A DNA stretch of 64,000 nt from Fulvia fulva (lineage: Eukaryota; Ascomycota; Dothideomycetes; Mycosphaerellales; Mycosphaerellaceae). This document shows positions 43,559 through 53,394 of the stretch, in pieces. A program made the translations under genes and the position numbers. Each line of letters opens with the position of its first letter. Position 1 is the first letter of the stretch. A model generated the notes under the pieces. It was not told the origin of the DNA and did not search any database. It was given only the letters and a program-made list of their open reading frames with translations. Where the stretch lies: the NCBI RefSeq assembly GCF_020509005.1, contig NC_063017.1:2728001-2792000 (forward strand). The letters run 5' to 3'.

Positions 43559-45956
43559 TCACGTCAACACACACGCCATGTGGTCGCCGTTACCGAAGGC
43601 CTTACCACAGGTCGGGCACTTTCTGGAGCGGTTCTGGATCAGATCCGTAATGCAGCTCTTGCAAAAAACGTGGCCGCAAAGCTTCAGTACCGTATTCCGA
43701 ATGTTGGCATTGCAGACCGGGCAGATGGCAAGGTTCTGATTCGAGTTAGTAAGGGCGCTGTTACTGTGTTTCGTCTCTTATGCTGCTCTTGACTTACCCT
43801 CCATTGGTCTCCGCTTGTTGAACTGACTGTTGCTCGGGTCTTTTTCAACGTGTCGTACTGTTTCTTTATGTCGTCCAACCGTGCCTTGCACTTCTCCAAA
43901 TCTTCTTCGGCTTGTCGCTTGGCCTTCGCAGTTCCCAGAGTTTCCTTGTCTTTCGCGCCAATCAACGCCTTAAGCTCATCAACGTTATTCTTCAAGCCTT
44001 CGGCGGAAGTGTTCGCCTCCTTGAGCTTCTGCTCGGCGATGCGATGTTGCGACTCGATCCTGTTCAAGCTGTCCTTAGCATCGGCGACTTGTCGTTCGAG
44101 GTTGATGCAAAGCTCTTTCGTCTTGGTCTCTCCATCTTTGAGCTGCGAGACAATCTCGCTGGACCGCGAGCTCTGGTTCTTCAAAGTGCGAAGCTCTGTC
44201 TCGCGCATGTCTTTGGCCTTCATTGCCGCGAAATATTTCTGGTCTGCCTTTGCCTTTTCTGCAGTCAGGCGAGCAACCTGCTCTTCCCAAGTGGCAACCT
44301 CGTCGATCTTCTTCGATGCCAGAGCTTGTGTCTTCTTCCAGGCGGCTTCCATAGACGGCAATTCATTGCTCAGCAGCTGATATTGAGTATGCAAAGCTCG
44401 CAGCTTGGCCTTCACCGCATTGGCATCCAGATCGTCCAGGTCGCCCAGCGCGACTTCTGCGTCACCGACCTGCACTTCCAACCGCTTGACGTGCGATTCG
44501 AGAGCAGCTATCCTTTGGTCCTTGGCTTCAGCCAGCTCTTGCGCCAGCACGATGAAAGTCTTCGGAGTCTCCTCGGAAGCTTTCAGAATCGACATTTCAG
44601 AGCTCAGCTGATCTCTTGTGTGCCGGACTCGTGCAAGATCTGTTTCGGCCCTCGCATTTGCTGCCTCAATATCGCTGGTCTGGTTTCGAGCCTCATCGTC
44701 CATTTGGTTCCGGTATGCGGCACGCTCGGATTGGTATTTTTGCGCCTCTTCTCGGAGCTGTACGTTAGTAGCTTCGAGGTCGTTGACACGCTTGATGACA
44801 TCCTCATACTGCGACTTCAAAGTCTTGAACAATGAAGTCTCGGCGTAGTCGTCCTCCGAAAGGCTGGCCAGCTTCGTCCTTGCAGCACTCAATTCGTTGG
44901 TCAATCTCTCGTTCTCGACCTCGATCTCATCTAGCTGTGCTTTCTGCTTCTCGGCGGCAGCAATGGCCTCCTTGCGTTGAGCCTCGGCCTCAGCGCTTGC
45001 AACGCCATTTTCGAGCTCTCCGTTGGTGTCGGAATGTTCCTTCTTAGGAGTCGCGCCGGACTTGGAAGTTGTGGGAGTAGTGGCATCACCGTTCCCGCCC
45101 ATGATGGCTTGCCTCTCGAGCTTCAGAACCTGTGAGCTCTTTGCACGATCCAGCTTCCTCTCCGCAGTCAAGTACCGCATCGTGGCAATCTCTAGGCGCT
45201 CAGCGGACAAGTTCTTCTCGTCGATGGCCTGCCGGAGCTCGACGACATGTTCCTTCTCCTTGGCGAGCACCTCATTAAGCTGGCCCTTTAGACTCTCTAC
45301 ATCTGGCGAAGCTGAAGGCACGCGGCCGAAAAGATCCGCAATGGCAGACTTTATCCCATCTGACCGAACTTTCAGGTGGTCCGAGAAAGTATCATTATCC
45401 TCAAACAATAGCGCCGATTTATACAGCTCTTCTCCTAGTTCATGTCTTCAGCATATGTATTTTTCACGTGATGTGGAGGGCTTGCATACCGGTCCAGGAA
45501 GTAGCGTTGGGAGGCGGAGTGGGCAGTTTGTCACCAGCAAGGACGCGGACTTCGTCGAGAAGCTGGGCGAACCAGGCGTCGATGATGCGCAGATGCTCAT
45601 TATGGCGTCTCGTCTTCTTTTGCAGTTCTGACAGCTGATCTTCCGCATCTTTCTTCTGCCGGCGGTACTCTTTCATCTGCCGCAGGATGGCATCCTTTTG
45701 GAAGTCCTGTAGCAGGCGGTATGTCAGTCTCGACTTCACGCGTGTATGATGCCCGTCGGAATGTGGTAGAGATACACACCTCGACGTCCTTTTCCTTGTC
45801 CTCGGCCATGCGCATCGTGCTGCCGTTCTCATCCTTGAGGCGCTTACGACTGGGCGCCAAGTCGTCGACATCATTGACGAGCGAGCGCTTGCGGTCTTCC
45901 ATCTCGATAGTGTGGAGAGATGGGAGCGCAGGCAGATGGGCCTGGGTGGCGGTCAT
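43559..45956 (-). CDS. BRE1: BRE1 E3 ubiquitin ligase (histone H2B monoubiquitination)
   Basis: Four exons on the minus strand (45780-45956, 45490-45706, 43798-45434, 43559-43735), introns of 73, 55 and 62 bp, give 735 aa. The N-terminal exon holds MEDRKRSLVNDVDDLAPSRK with a basic patch, typical of fungal Bre1. Exon 2 has QKDAILRQMKEYRRQKKDAE and IIDAWFAQLLDEV. Exon 3 is long coiled coil including SALLFED and RSDGIKSAI. The last exon is a C-terminal RING finger: CPVC, then TVLKLCGHVFCKSC and KCPTCGKAFG, ending about ten residues later, all zinc ligands present. Bre1 with Rad6 ubiquitinates H2B, a prerequisite for H3K4/K79 methylation in transcribed genes. I chose ATG 45956; the in-frame ATG at 45902 (MEDRKR) is also possible. 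It shares a short divergent promoter with BDP1. Confidence 0.95.
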
Positions 45957-46321
45957 TTGAGGGATGAGGCTGCACTCTGCCGCGCCTTCTGCGCCCGCTC
46001 ACGGCCCCAGGGTCGCTTATGTTGATGGCCGCATGGGTACAAATGGGGCGAAAATGCCGTGGTGTGGTGGGCGGTGGTGATGCTGGACGCGGGTGTGGTC
46101 GTGTGAGATGTTTGGTGGCAGTCGAGTCCTCGTGTGAGAGAAAGGAGATTACAGAATCGACTTCGCGGCAACCCTCGCTTGACTCCGCGCTAGCCTCTTG
46201 CCTCGACCAAAGCGTGCACATCCCGCCATTCCCACCTTCCAGTTCACGACCAACACTGCATTGCTCATGCACATCCGATAACACGACGAGAGGCAGCCCG
46301 TGTGTGCCATACTAACCCGGC
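45957..46321. promoter_or_regulatory. Divergent promoter region BRE1/BDP1
   Basis: 365 bp separate the two start codons, which face away from each other, so both promoters must overlap here. A CT/GT-rich stretch with GTGGTGGGCGGTGGTGA near 46,063 is the only compositional oddity. ORFs in this stretch are shadows. Confidence 0.5.
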
Positions 46322-48601
46322 ATGGCACCGATCCTGGTGTCGTCTGCCGCACCGGGCAAGAAGGCGGCACCAAAAGCTGCTGCGCGTCGACGACCAGCCG
46401 CAGCAGCACCCGGCGTTGTATCGACTCCAGCACCATCCGCCCAGCAGACGACCCCGAGTGTCGCGCCGTCCAGTCCTCCTCCTGCACAGCCGTCGATCGT
46501 CCAGCAGCCCACTTCGCAAGAAGAACAGCAAGCGCATCCTCCATCTGTACAGCAGGCGCAATCACAGCAGAAGCCAGAATCGACACCAGCATCGACCGAA
46601 CCTGTGCGCCAACCGTCTCCCCAGGCAGAGCAGGTGCGAGTCGAGCCACCCACAGGGCAGCATGCGCCAATAGTACAGATCACGCCTCTGCCTACAAAGG
46701 ACGCAACGTCTGAACCAATAGCCGAGACCACGAGTACCGCAGCATCTTCGGCCGCACAGCCTATCGCGCTGCCAAGTCAACTTTCACAGGTCCTGCCGAA
46801 CAGCTTGGCCGCTTCCCAGCAACAAACGCCAGAGACACCTAGTGAGGCGAGAGAAGAGCCAGCGTTGTCCTTTGCCGAGCAAGCACTTGGACCACTGCTA
46901 CAGCCGATACCGGGCCAGACTGAAAACGCCTCGCCAGTGTCGCAGCTGCCGACAGACGAGAGTAATGGCAATGCTGCAAATGTCACCAAGTCCACAGCGA
47001 AGACTGGACGCGGCACGAAGAGGGCGAGGGCAGCGGAAGAGGGATCAGCTGGCACAACAGAGCCGCGGAAAGCGCCAAAGCGAAGCACGGCTCGGAGCAA
47101 TGCCAGAGTACAAGCTGTTGTTCAAGGCGAGGATCAGGTGGGCGAAGAGAACAGTGTGACAGCCGGACCGGACGAGACGAATGGAGAAGCAGCAACAAGT
47201 GCTGAACCTGGACCTGCAAAGAAACGCCGTGCAACGACTAAGAAGACCACGACCACTCAGCGAAAGGGCAAACCCAACGCGAAGAGTGCCGAGACCATCA
47301 CCAACTCCGATGATGAAGGAGCAAGCGCTACTGTCCCGGAACAGGAAATGCAGATAGACCCAGCACTGACTGGAGAGGTCGCAGCACCAACTACTACGGC
47401 GCCGAAGCCGAAGAAAGCTGCGAAGCCACGTAAAGCCCGGATACCACGAAAGAAGGTGCAGATATCTGCTCAAGACAGCGCGGAACCAGTAGCAACCCAG
47501 AACGCGGACACCGAAATGGACGTCGATGCGCAAGATGTACTGCAACAAGATGGAGAGGACGACAGCTCAGATCTCGAAAATCATGTCATTGATCCTGATA
47601 CCGTTTCGATGTGGGACATTAGTCATGATACCAGACACGGCAAACGATCGGAGCGAGGAAAGGCCATGGCAGCGATTGATTGGGAAAAGGTCAAGAAGGA
47701 AAGAAAAGCAGCAGCCCAGGCAATTGTAGATGGGCTACAACCAAAAGCAAAAGATACTGCCGCCCAACCTGCTGAGGATGTTGTGCCAACGACCGAGGGC
47801 GCTGAAGAAGCAGACGGTACTCCTGCTGAAGAAGCTCCGGACCAAGACGCTGAGCCATCAGAACAGCCTGCCACCGAAACCGCAGATCCAAATGCTGAGA
47901 TGAGCGATGACGATGATGGTCTGCACTTCATTATGGATGAAAATGGCGACATCATACTCGACCCAGACAAAACTACCACGATCGACAACACACAAGCCGC
48001 TCGAGACGCGGCAGCCAACGTTGAAGATGCTCAAGTCGTCGACGATCTAACAATGTTGAACAACCGCACAACGTGGATCAATGAGAACCGCCGCGACCCG
48101 ATCGATCGTGTGCCCTTGTGGAAGTGGAAGAGCGACCCCTGGTCTGAGGATGAAACCGACCGCTTTTACGATCAGCTTCGCATGTTCGGCACAGACTTTT
48201 TCATCATCAGCAAGATGTTTCCTGGAAAGAATCGACGCATGATCAAGGCGAAATTCACACGCGAAGAGAAGCTTGACCCTGCTCGCATTGATGCCGCACT
48301 GACCGGTACATCCATGCAGAAATGGAGTCTAGAGCACTACGCACGCGAGACGGGCATACCCGTTGCGCAATATACTCAGTTCCAGACCTTGGAACATACG
48401 ATGAGCATAATCAATGAAGAGACCCAGAAAAAGCATGAAATTCAGGCTGCCGAGGACGAGCGCAAAGCAGCCGAGCGTGAACGAGAAGAGAAAGAAAAGG
48501 CGGCCGCTGATAAAGAGAAGCGCAAGTCTGCCAAGAAAGCAAAGAGGACGAGGCAGAAAGCTGCTGCTGCTGGCACTCTCGGTGGCGGACCAGACGACTG
48601 A
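46322..48601 (+). CDS. BDP1: TFIIIB subunit B'' (Bdp1)
   Basis: Single-exon 759-aa ORF. The first 400 residues are low complexity: Ala/Pro/Gln-rich, then basic Lys/Arg segments (KKRRATTKK, KPRKARIPRKK). A conserved fungal Bdp1 block DPDTVSMWDIS lies near residue 420-435, followed by DWEKVKKERK. An acidic region with DDDDGLHFIMDENGDI is near residue 535. The SANT/Myb domain is at about residues 595-660: WSEDETDRFYDQLRMFGTDF, then ISKMFPG and the IKAKFTREEK block that ends it. The C-terminus is a charged helix with KRKSAKKAKR. Bdp1 binds Brf1 and TBP to complete TFIIIB, which recruits RNA polymerase III to tRNA and 5S genes. Longer than yeast Bdp1 (594 aa) because of the N-terminal extension. 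Confidence 0.94.
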   Translation: MAPILVSSAAPGKKAAPKAAARRRPAAAAPGVVSTPAPSAQQTTPSVAPSSPPPAQPSIVQQPTSQEEQQAHPPSVQQAQSQQKPESTPASTEPVRQPSPQAEQVRVEPPTGQHAPIVQITPLPTKDATSEPIAETTSTAASSAAQPIALPSQLSQVLPNSLAASQQQTPETPSEAREEPALSFAEQALGPLLQPIPGQTENASPVSQLPTDESNGNAANVTKSTAKTGRGTKRARAAEEGSAGTTEPRKAPKRSTARSNARVQAVVQGEDQVGEENSVTAGPDETNGEAATSAEPGPAKKRRATTKKTTTTQRKGKPNAKSAETITNSDDEGASATVPEQEMQIDPALTGEVAAPTTTAPKPKKAAKPRKARIPRKKVQISAQDSAEPVATQNADTEMDVDAQDVLQQDGEDDSSDLENHVIDPDTVSMWDISHDTRHGKRSERGKAMAAIDWEKVKKERKAAAQAIVDGLQPKAKDTAAQPAEDVVPTTEGAEEADGTPAEEAPDQDAEPSEQPATETADPNAEMSDDDDGLHFIMDENGDIILDPDKTTTIDNTQAARDAAANVEDAQVVDDLTMLNNRTTWINENRRDPIDRVPLWKWKSDPWSEDETDRFYDQLRMFGTDFFIISKMFPGKNRRMIKAKFTREEKLDPARIDAALTGTSMQKWSLEHYARETGIPVAQYTQFQTLEHTMSIINEETQKKHEIQAAEDERKAAEREREEKEKAAADKEKRKSAKKAKRTRQKAAAAGTLGGGPDD

Positions 48602-49467
48602 GAGACTGAGCAAGGGATGAGCAATCATGCATTTGCAGACAAATCGTGCCAGGACTTGGCAATCGATCGCATGAGACCAAAAACATTGACAGGCTGCCAA
48701 GGCAGTGGCTGTTGCAACGTCATCGATACAATCACATGTCCCGTGCGGCCATAGAAGAGTGAGTGAGGCGTCTGGGTTTGACACGCCACTGCCGCTATGT
48801 CGACGAGAACCAGACAGCCTTGGCGATGCGATTGGCGACACCGCGACACGTGCTTGTGCGCAAATCACTGAAGCATTGATACTGTTTCTGGACTTGGATC
48901 ATTGAAAATCAGGAACAGCGATCGATGACCCTCAATGGACAACACGGACCAAAGCTTGGACTGACTTAGCGATCGCATGTGGCGTATAAGACATGTCCCT
49001 CTTCCACGTGCTGCTCCGGCTTGGCTGTCTAGGTAGGCATCATAGCAGGTATGCACTACTCTCCTAAGATCTGGTACAGTCTCACTGTTTATGGTCAACT
49101 TGTTACTGAATGACATATCACATTGCTTGGCGCGAGCAGGCTGACGGTTACAGCGGCAGTGCCGGCCGTACTGTAAAAAGAGCAAGTGGTCTGAGCCAGT
49201 CTCAGACTTTCATTCTTTTCCTGTCCGTATCGAAGACACTATTCAACTTCAGGGCAGAAGCTAGGCCTTGGGTCACTGCGTGAAGGCTATATAGGTAGGA
49301 CTGCTCGACGGAAATGGTGTGCCTCATCGTACAACAATCTCGATAACATTCTCTCATCGACTGCTGGCCAGTCTTCAAGTCTACAAGATTCTAATCATCA
49401 TTCTATTCTTATTGCTTGCTTCAACTGCACATTCAGCCTACTTCCCTTTCCCAACGACTATCGACTG
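48602..49467. other. Intergenic region, promoter of the Cys-rich protein gene
   Basis: About 0.87 kb with no recognisable gene. A TATATA lies about 175 bp before the next start codon and is annotated separately. The sequence from 49,330 to 49,440 is pyrimidine-rich, as often seen before fungal start sites. Confidence 0.55.
49288..49293 (+). promoter_or_regulatory. Candidate TATA box
   Basis: TATATA within GGCTATATAGGTAGG, about 175 bp upstream of the ATG at 49,468 and followed by a CT-rich stretch. Position fits; function is inferred. Confidence 0.4.
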
Positions 49468-50031
49468 ATGCCACACACACGCGATCCAAGCGGCACTCGC
49501 CGAGAAGTGGCACCAACCACATTCACGAACAAGAATCCCCTGGGCTTTGGGGATCGTAGTAATGAGGAACTCATGGAAGCGTCCAGAACAGGTCTCGAGC
49601 CCAGCGCCCCTCCACGTGGACTCAACTCTCCAACCCAAGCGCTACCTACTCCTGTCGCATCGACATGGACACAGCAGCTCAAATATGGTGGCGGCAATAA
49701 CGACGACGCAGATCTTCGCCCAAACCCACTGGGCCCCAAACCACTACCACTACCAATGCCTCCAGTGACCATGCCCTCTGCAGGCTCGCTATCACCGCCA
49801 TCATCACCACCCTGGACTGTGATCGAAAAGCCAGTACGCAGGCGCGGTCATCTATGGGAGACAGTACAACACGTCACGCACAGCGTGCAGTGCTCATTCC
49901 ACTCAAGCCGCTTCCGACTTTGGGATTGGTCATGGAAATGCAAGGGCTGCGAGCATCACGCTTGCAATCCGTGCAAGACTCAGGAGGGAGGCGCGATTTG
50001 TCCGGGACTTAGAAGAGAGCGAACGGATTGA
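49468..50031 (+). CDS. Small protein with Cys-rich C-terminus, unknown function
   Basis: 187-aa single-exon ORF with an ATG following a C/T-rich leader and a candidate TATA box. The first 120 residues are disordered and Pro/Ser-rich (LPLPMPPVTMPSAG). The last 60 are ordered-looking: HLWETVQHVTHSVQCSFH, then WDWSWKCKGCEHHACNPC and a final Cys (ICPGL). The CxxC...CxxC spacing, with nearby His, could bind zinc; this is inference. I do not recognise the family. The compact Trp/Cys/His end suggests a real, conserved domain rather than a chance ORF. Confidence 0.65.
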   Translation: MPHTRDPSGTRREVAPTTFTNKNPLGFGDRSNEELMEASRTGLEPSAPPRGLNSPTQALPTPVASTWTQQLKYGGGNNDDADLRPNPLGPKPLPLPMPPVTMPSAGSLSPPSSPPWTVIEKPVRRRGHLWETVQHVTHSVQCSFHSSRFRLWDWSWKCKGCEHHACNPCKTQEGGAICPGLRRERTD

Positions 50032-51403
50032 GAGGCGAGAACGGGGAGACAGTGCTGATGCTGGAGTCGCCAGGGGGGGGGGGAGATGGGCAGAGGCTTG
50101 GGCTGAGGAGAGCATCTTGCACATAACGCCATGATTGAGACTGGCAATGTTTACAACGGATGGAGGGGCTTGAGGTGATGCTGGTCGAAGTGGAGGGAGA
50201 TGTGTTGTAGATGTCGTTGGCCAATTGTATATACATTTCAATCAAGGCTGGCTGGTCCAGCTTGTGATGATGGGCACCGTCTCTTGCTTCGGTTCTACGA
50301 CGACAGCTCCGATAGTCCTCACACTAGATCTTGCGGTCAGTATGACTCTAGAAGTTCCCGTGACAAGTGCGCATGTTCTTTGCTCCAGCAATAGAGTCTG
50401 AAGTCTGAGCACAGTCATACAATAAAACCCTCGAGACGGTTCAAGAACAAGGTAAGTCTAAGCGCTGGCTGTGGATCATGCCAGTGAGCTGTACCTGTAC
50501 GCCAAAACTGCTGGCGTGGAGTACTTGCAAGGACCGTGGCAACATCTCCAGGATCACTGCAACTAGTCAATGAGATCAGAGACAAAGATGTGTTCTGGCC
50601 AAAGTAGTGCAGTGTGATGTTCAGGGGTCAATAGAGGAGCGGTCTGTAGAGTCACACTTTGCGGTATCTATCGTCGATTGCCGACTCCACGACCAACAAG
50701 CAAGATCAATACTTTATTCCTGATTACATTACTACGATCCTTCGTGACACATTCATTCGTAATTTCATGATGCAATAAAGTACTACCACCTCCCCCTCCT
50801 CTGACCCCGTCTGCTGAACGAAGTGAACCCTCCTCCGCAACACTTCCCTGTCACCTTCACACTCGTTTGCGGAGACAACCCCGCTACCGAACAGCTGCGA
50901 GCTTGCCACGTCGCAGAATCTCACGCTGCATGTCTTACAACGTGCAGAAGAGTTCTGGTAGGCAGCAATCGTTGTCGTCGGCAAGTTTTCATGTCGTCCC
51001 AACGTTCAACATGTGTCGGATGTGGTCGCGATGATCTCCACATGTTTGGTTTCGCGCGCAACTTCCTGCTTCGGAGCAATTTTCCTGCAGAGCTGCCTGC
51101 GGAACGGCACATGTTGCAGGTACTTGGTCGTTCGTACCTTTGTACCTGGAGCGGCTGCCTTCTGCCTTGTGTTGAAGACTTCAACAGATAGTTTGTGTTC
51201 GATCATGTTGGGGTCCAGTCTGTCTGTACAGGTGTTGTGTGGCGATTGTGATGTTTCGCTGGATGTGGGTATTCTGAACTGATTGATGCCTCTCCCTGGG
51301 GGTATTATGGATGACCGCTGGTTTGGCGGTTACAGTAGTAGTGTCGACTTTGCTGTCGACCTCGAACATATGTCCTCCGGTGCCAGATAGAAGAAAATGA
51401 TCA
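50032..51403. other. 1.4 kb without a confident gene
   Basis: Contains the 3' side of the Cys-rich gene, including an 11-base G run at about 50,073. Several overlapping ORFs of 60-122 codons lie on both strands at 50,700-51,470 and none has recognisable domains. Composition is normal and there is no RIP. UTRs or a non-coding transcript are possible. Confidence 0.5.
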
Positions 51404-51730
51404 TCATGAACGCTTATCCTGATTGGAAGCACGAAGTTGATCGAAATCTGGAAAGGAGATGTAGCCGCCATGTCGCATCAGCTTACAGTCCTCCCAAGAG
51501 GTTCGTCGTCCGTTGCTTGGAGTATCTGTTGGTGATGGCAATGGGCTCGTTGATGGACTTTTCCTCCCTGGCGACGCTGCTCGTGAGGCTACGTTGGCAA
51601 GCACAGTAGTGGCGTCGCCTGGCTGAGATCGTCCACCGTCCTGTCTTGTGCTGTAGGAATGTTGCCTGTTCAGGTGTGGTGCCGTGATGGTGCCTTTCGT
51701 CAAAGACGACTGGCTGAACTTGACTGCCAT
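51404..51730 (-). CDS. Small Ser/Thr-rich protein, unknown function
   Basis: 108-aa ORF on the minus strand. I do not recognise a named family. The composition looks like a genuine short fungal protein: a basic start MAVKFSQSSLTKGTI, a Ser/Pro linker (SPGRKSPSTSPLPSPTD) and a compact end RRTSWEDCKLMRHGGYISF that reads like a short conserved motif. No membrane segment or signal peptide is seen. The competing ORFs in other frames are less protein-like. It could be one exon of a larger gene. Confidence 0.45.
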   Translation of the reverse strand: MAVKFSQSSLTKGTITAPHLNRQHSYSTRQDGGRSQPGDATTVLANVASRAASPGRKSPSTSPLPSPTDTPSNGRRTSWEDCKLMRHGGYISFPDFDQLRASNQDKRS

Positions 51731-53394
51731 TTCGTGTGAAGATGTAAGGATTCCAAAGTCCAGGTGATTGTGATTTTCAGCCCAATGTAGCAGTCCAGGT
51801 TAAAGGAGTCGTCCTGCCTTTCAATGTCGCGTGGTAGAAGTGTGATGAGGCAGTGTGCAACAGCTTTCCGAGATGTTGGGAGCGAGAAGTAGCACTGGCA
51901 AGGCATTTGAAAGGTTACGAGGGGGAGCAAGGTTCTTTTCTCACCTCAGGCCCAAGTGCGTCTCGGTCTTCGTTGGTTTGCTTGTCTACTACGTCTCCCT
52001 AACACCCAATCACCATGACGCACGCAAGTCGGGTTTGCTGTTCTGGAGGGGAGGCTGCGTTCGCTTGGGAAAACACGTTACACGGGTGAGCTGTCAAGAT
52101 CGTCTAGAACTAGCCCACCCGATTGCCTCCCCCTGCTGCATGCGCCTGCATTGCCAGCTCCCGCGCTCACAGGAGTCGCGTGAACACGTCGCAGGCTGTT
52201 CGTCAGCTCAGAGGCGGAGGAGAAGGTTCAAAGGTCCGCGGCACCGGCTACTGTACCAACAAGTACCAACGACCGGACTTGCCACGGTGACACGCAACCT
52301 CTCCTCGTTCGATCCACCTGGCACGAGTGCTGCTTGCTGCTCTTCGCGCTGTTTGTCGTGGACTGCTCACGCTTCTCTGCACTGCATCGATAGTCGAATG
52401 CAGCTCGTCGCCGCCTCTGCATGTTCGAGGGCTGCCATGTGTTCGCTGCGCCCATCACTTTAGCACTCGGGCACACCTGCAGCCGCGGACGGGGCCCTGG
52501 GGCTCAGCGCCGCTGTGAATGGCTTGCGTGATACCTGCTGCGCGGCGCTCCGAGCCAGCAAGTGCCGGTGATTGATCAGGAACGGTGGCTAGCTGGGATG
52601 TCGTTCTGGCCGACGGCTTCACACCCAACCAAGACTGGGGACTTCGGGAACTTCTTTTAGTCCTCTGAGCTAGATGCGGAAGGTAGGCGGCGGCTTCCCA
52701 TAGGCACACGAAACCTGAGCAACGCATACTATCCTCTACACCGACACGTACAGTCACAGTGATGGGAGATTCTGCTGGACTCATCCCCGCCAGATGGTCG
52801 GCTACTACCGACATCGGTGAGAGTGAAACAGGAATCATGGGCTGCGATCCTTCTGAGCGACAAGCAGCAGGAGCGAAGACAACCCGTGATGAAAGAGGAA
52901 GCTGGAGAGATACCACCTCGGGTACCGACCACAACTCTCCCCCCAAGACTCCACCACTCCACGACTGCAGCGGGGTCCTAGCAACGGCTGGATGGCCTGC
53001 CGAACAGCTGAGATTCACTCCACCAGCAGCAAGGAACCTGCTTCCGGCTGTCCTCGTATCCAAGACTGTGCCTGGTGGCTTTGTGAGTTTGCAGTGCGAG
53101 GCGTCTGGTGGCGCGATCAAAGCCATATCGCCACACGAGGAGGGCTGTCAAAGTCAACGAGAACATCTGTGATGTGACAAACAGCATGTGAAGTCCAACG
53201 GTTTGGAGATCGACCCTTTGATCGCTGATCTCAAGATCTACGAACCACTCCGCTTCCCACGGCACTGGACCAAGACTGAAGACTCTCTACGTTCCGATCG
53301 ACAATTCATCCGTAGAACAGGTACACAATCACTCGTACCCGAATGCTGTGTTCCAGCCCGGCTATATGCGTACCATCGTACCAACAGCAAAGGC
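51731..53394. other. 1.7 kb with competing ORFs, no confident gene
   Basis: Three ORFs of moderate length compete: 202 codons (+, 51,855-52,463), 223 codons (-, 52,455-53,126) and 137 codons (+, 52,759-53,172). The two at 52.7-53.1 kb overlap on opposite strands, so both can hardly be real. None shows a motif, a coherent domain or a splice continuation. It may be the URC1 3' UTR plus a lineage-specific gene or non-coding RNA. Confidence 0.5.

Noticed and set aside
43912..44835. 307-codon plus-strand ORF
   Set aside because: It lies antisense to the BRE1 coiled coil, which has family-level support, correct splicing and a RING finger. The Leu/Ser/Arg-rich antisense frame is a codon-bias shadow.
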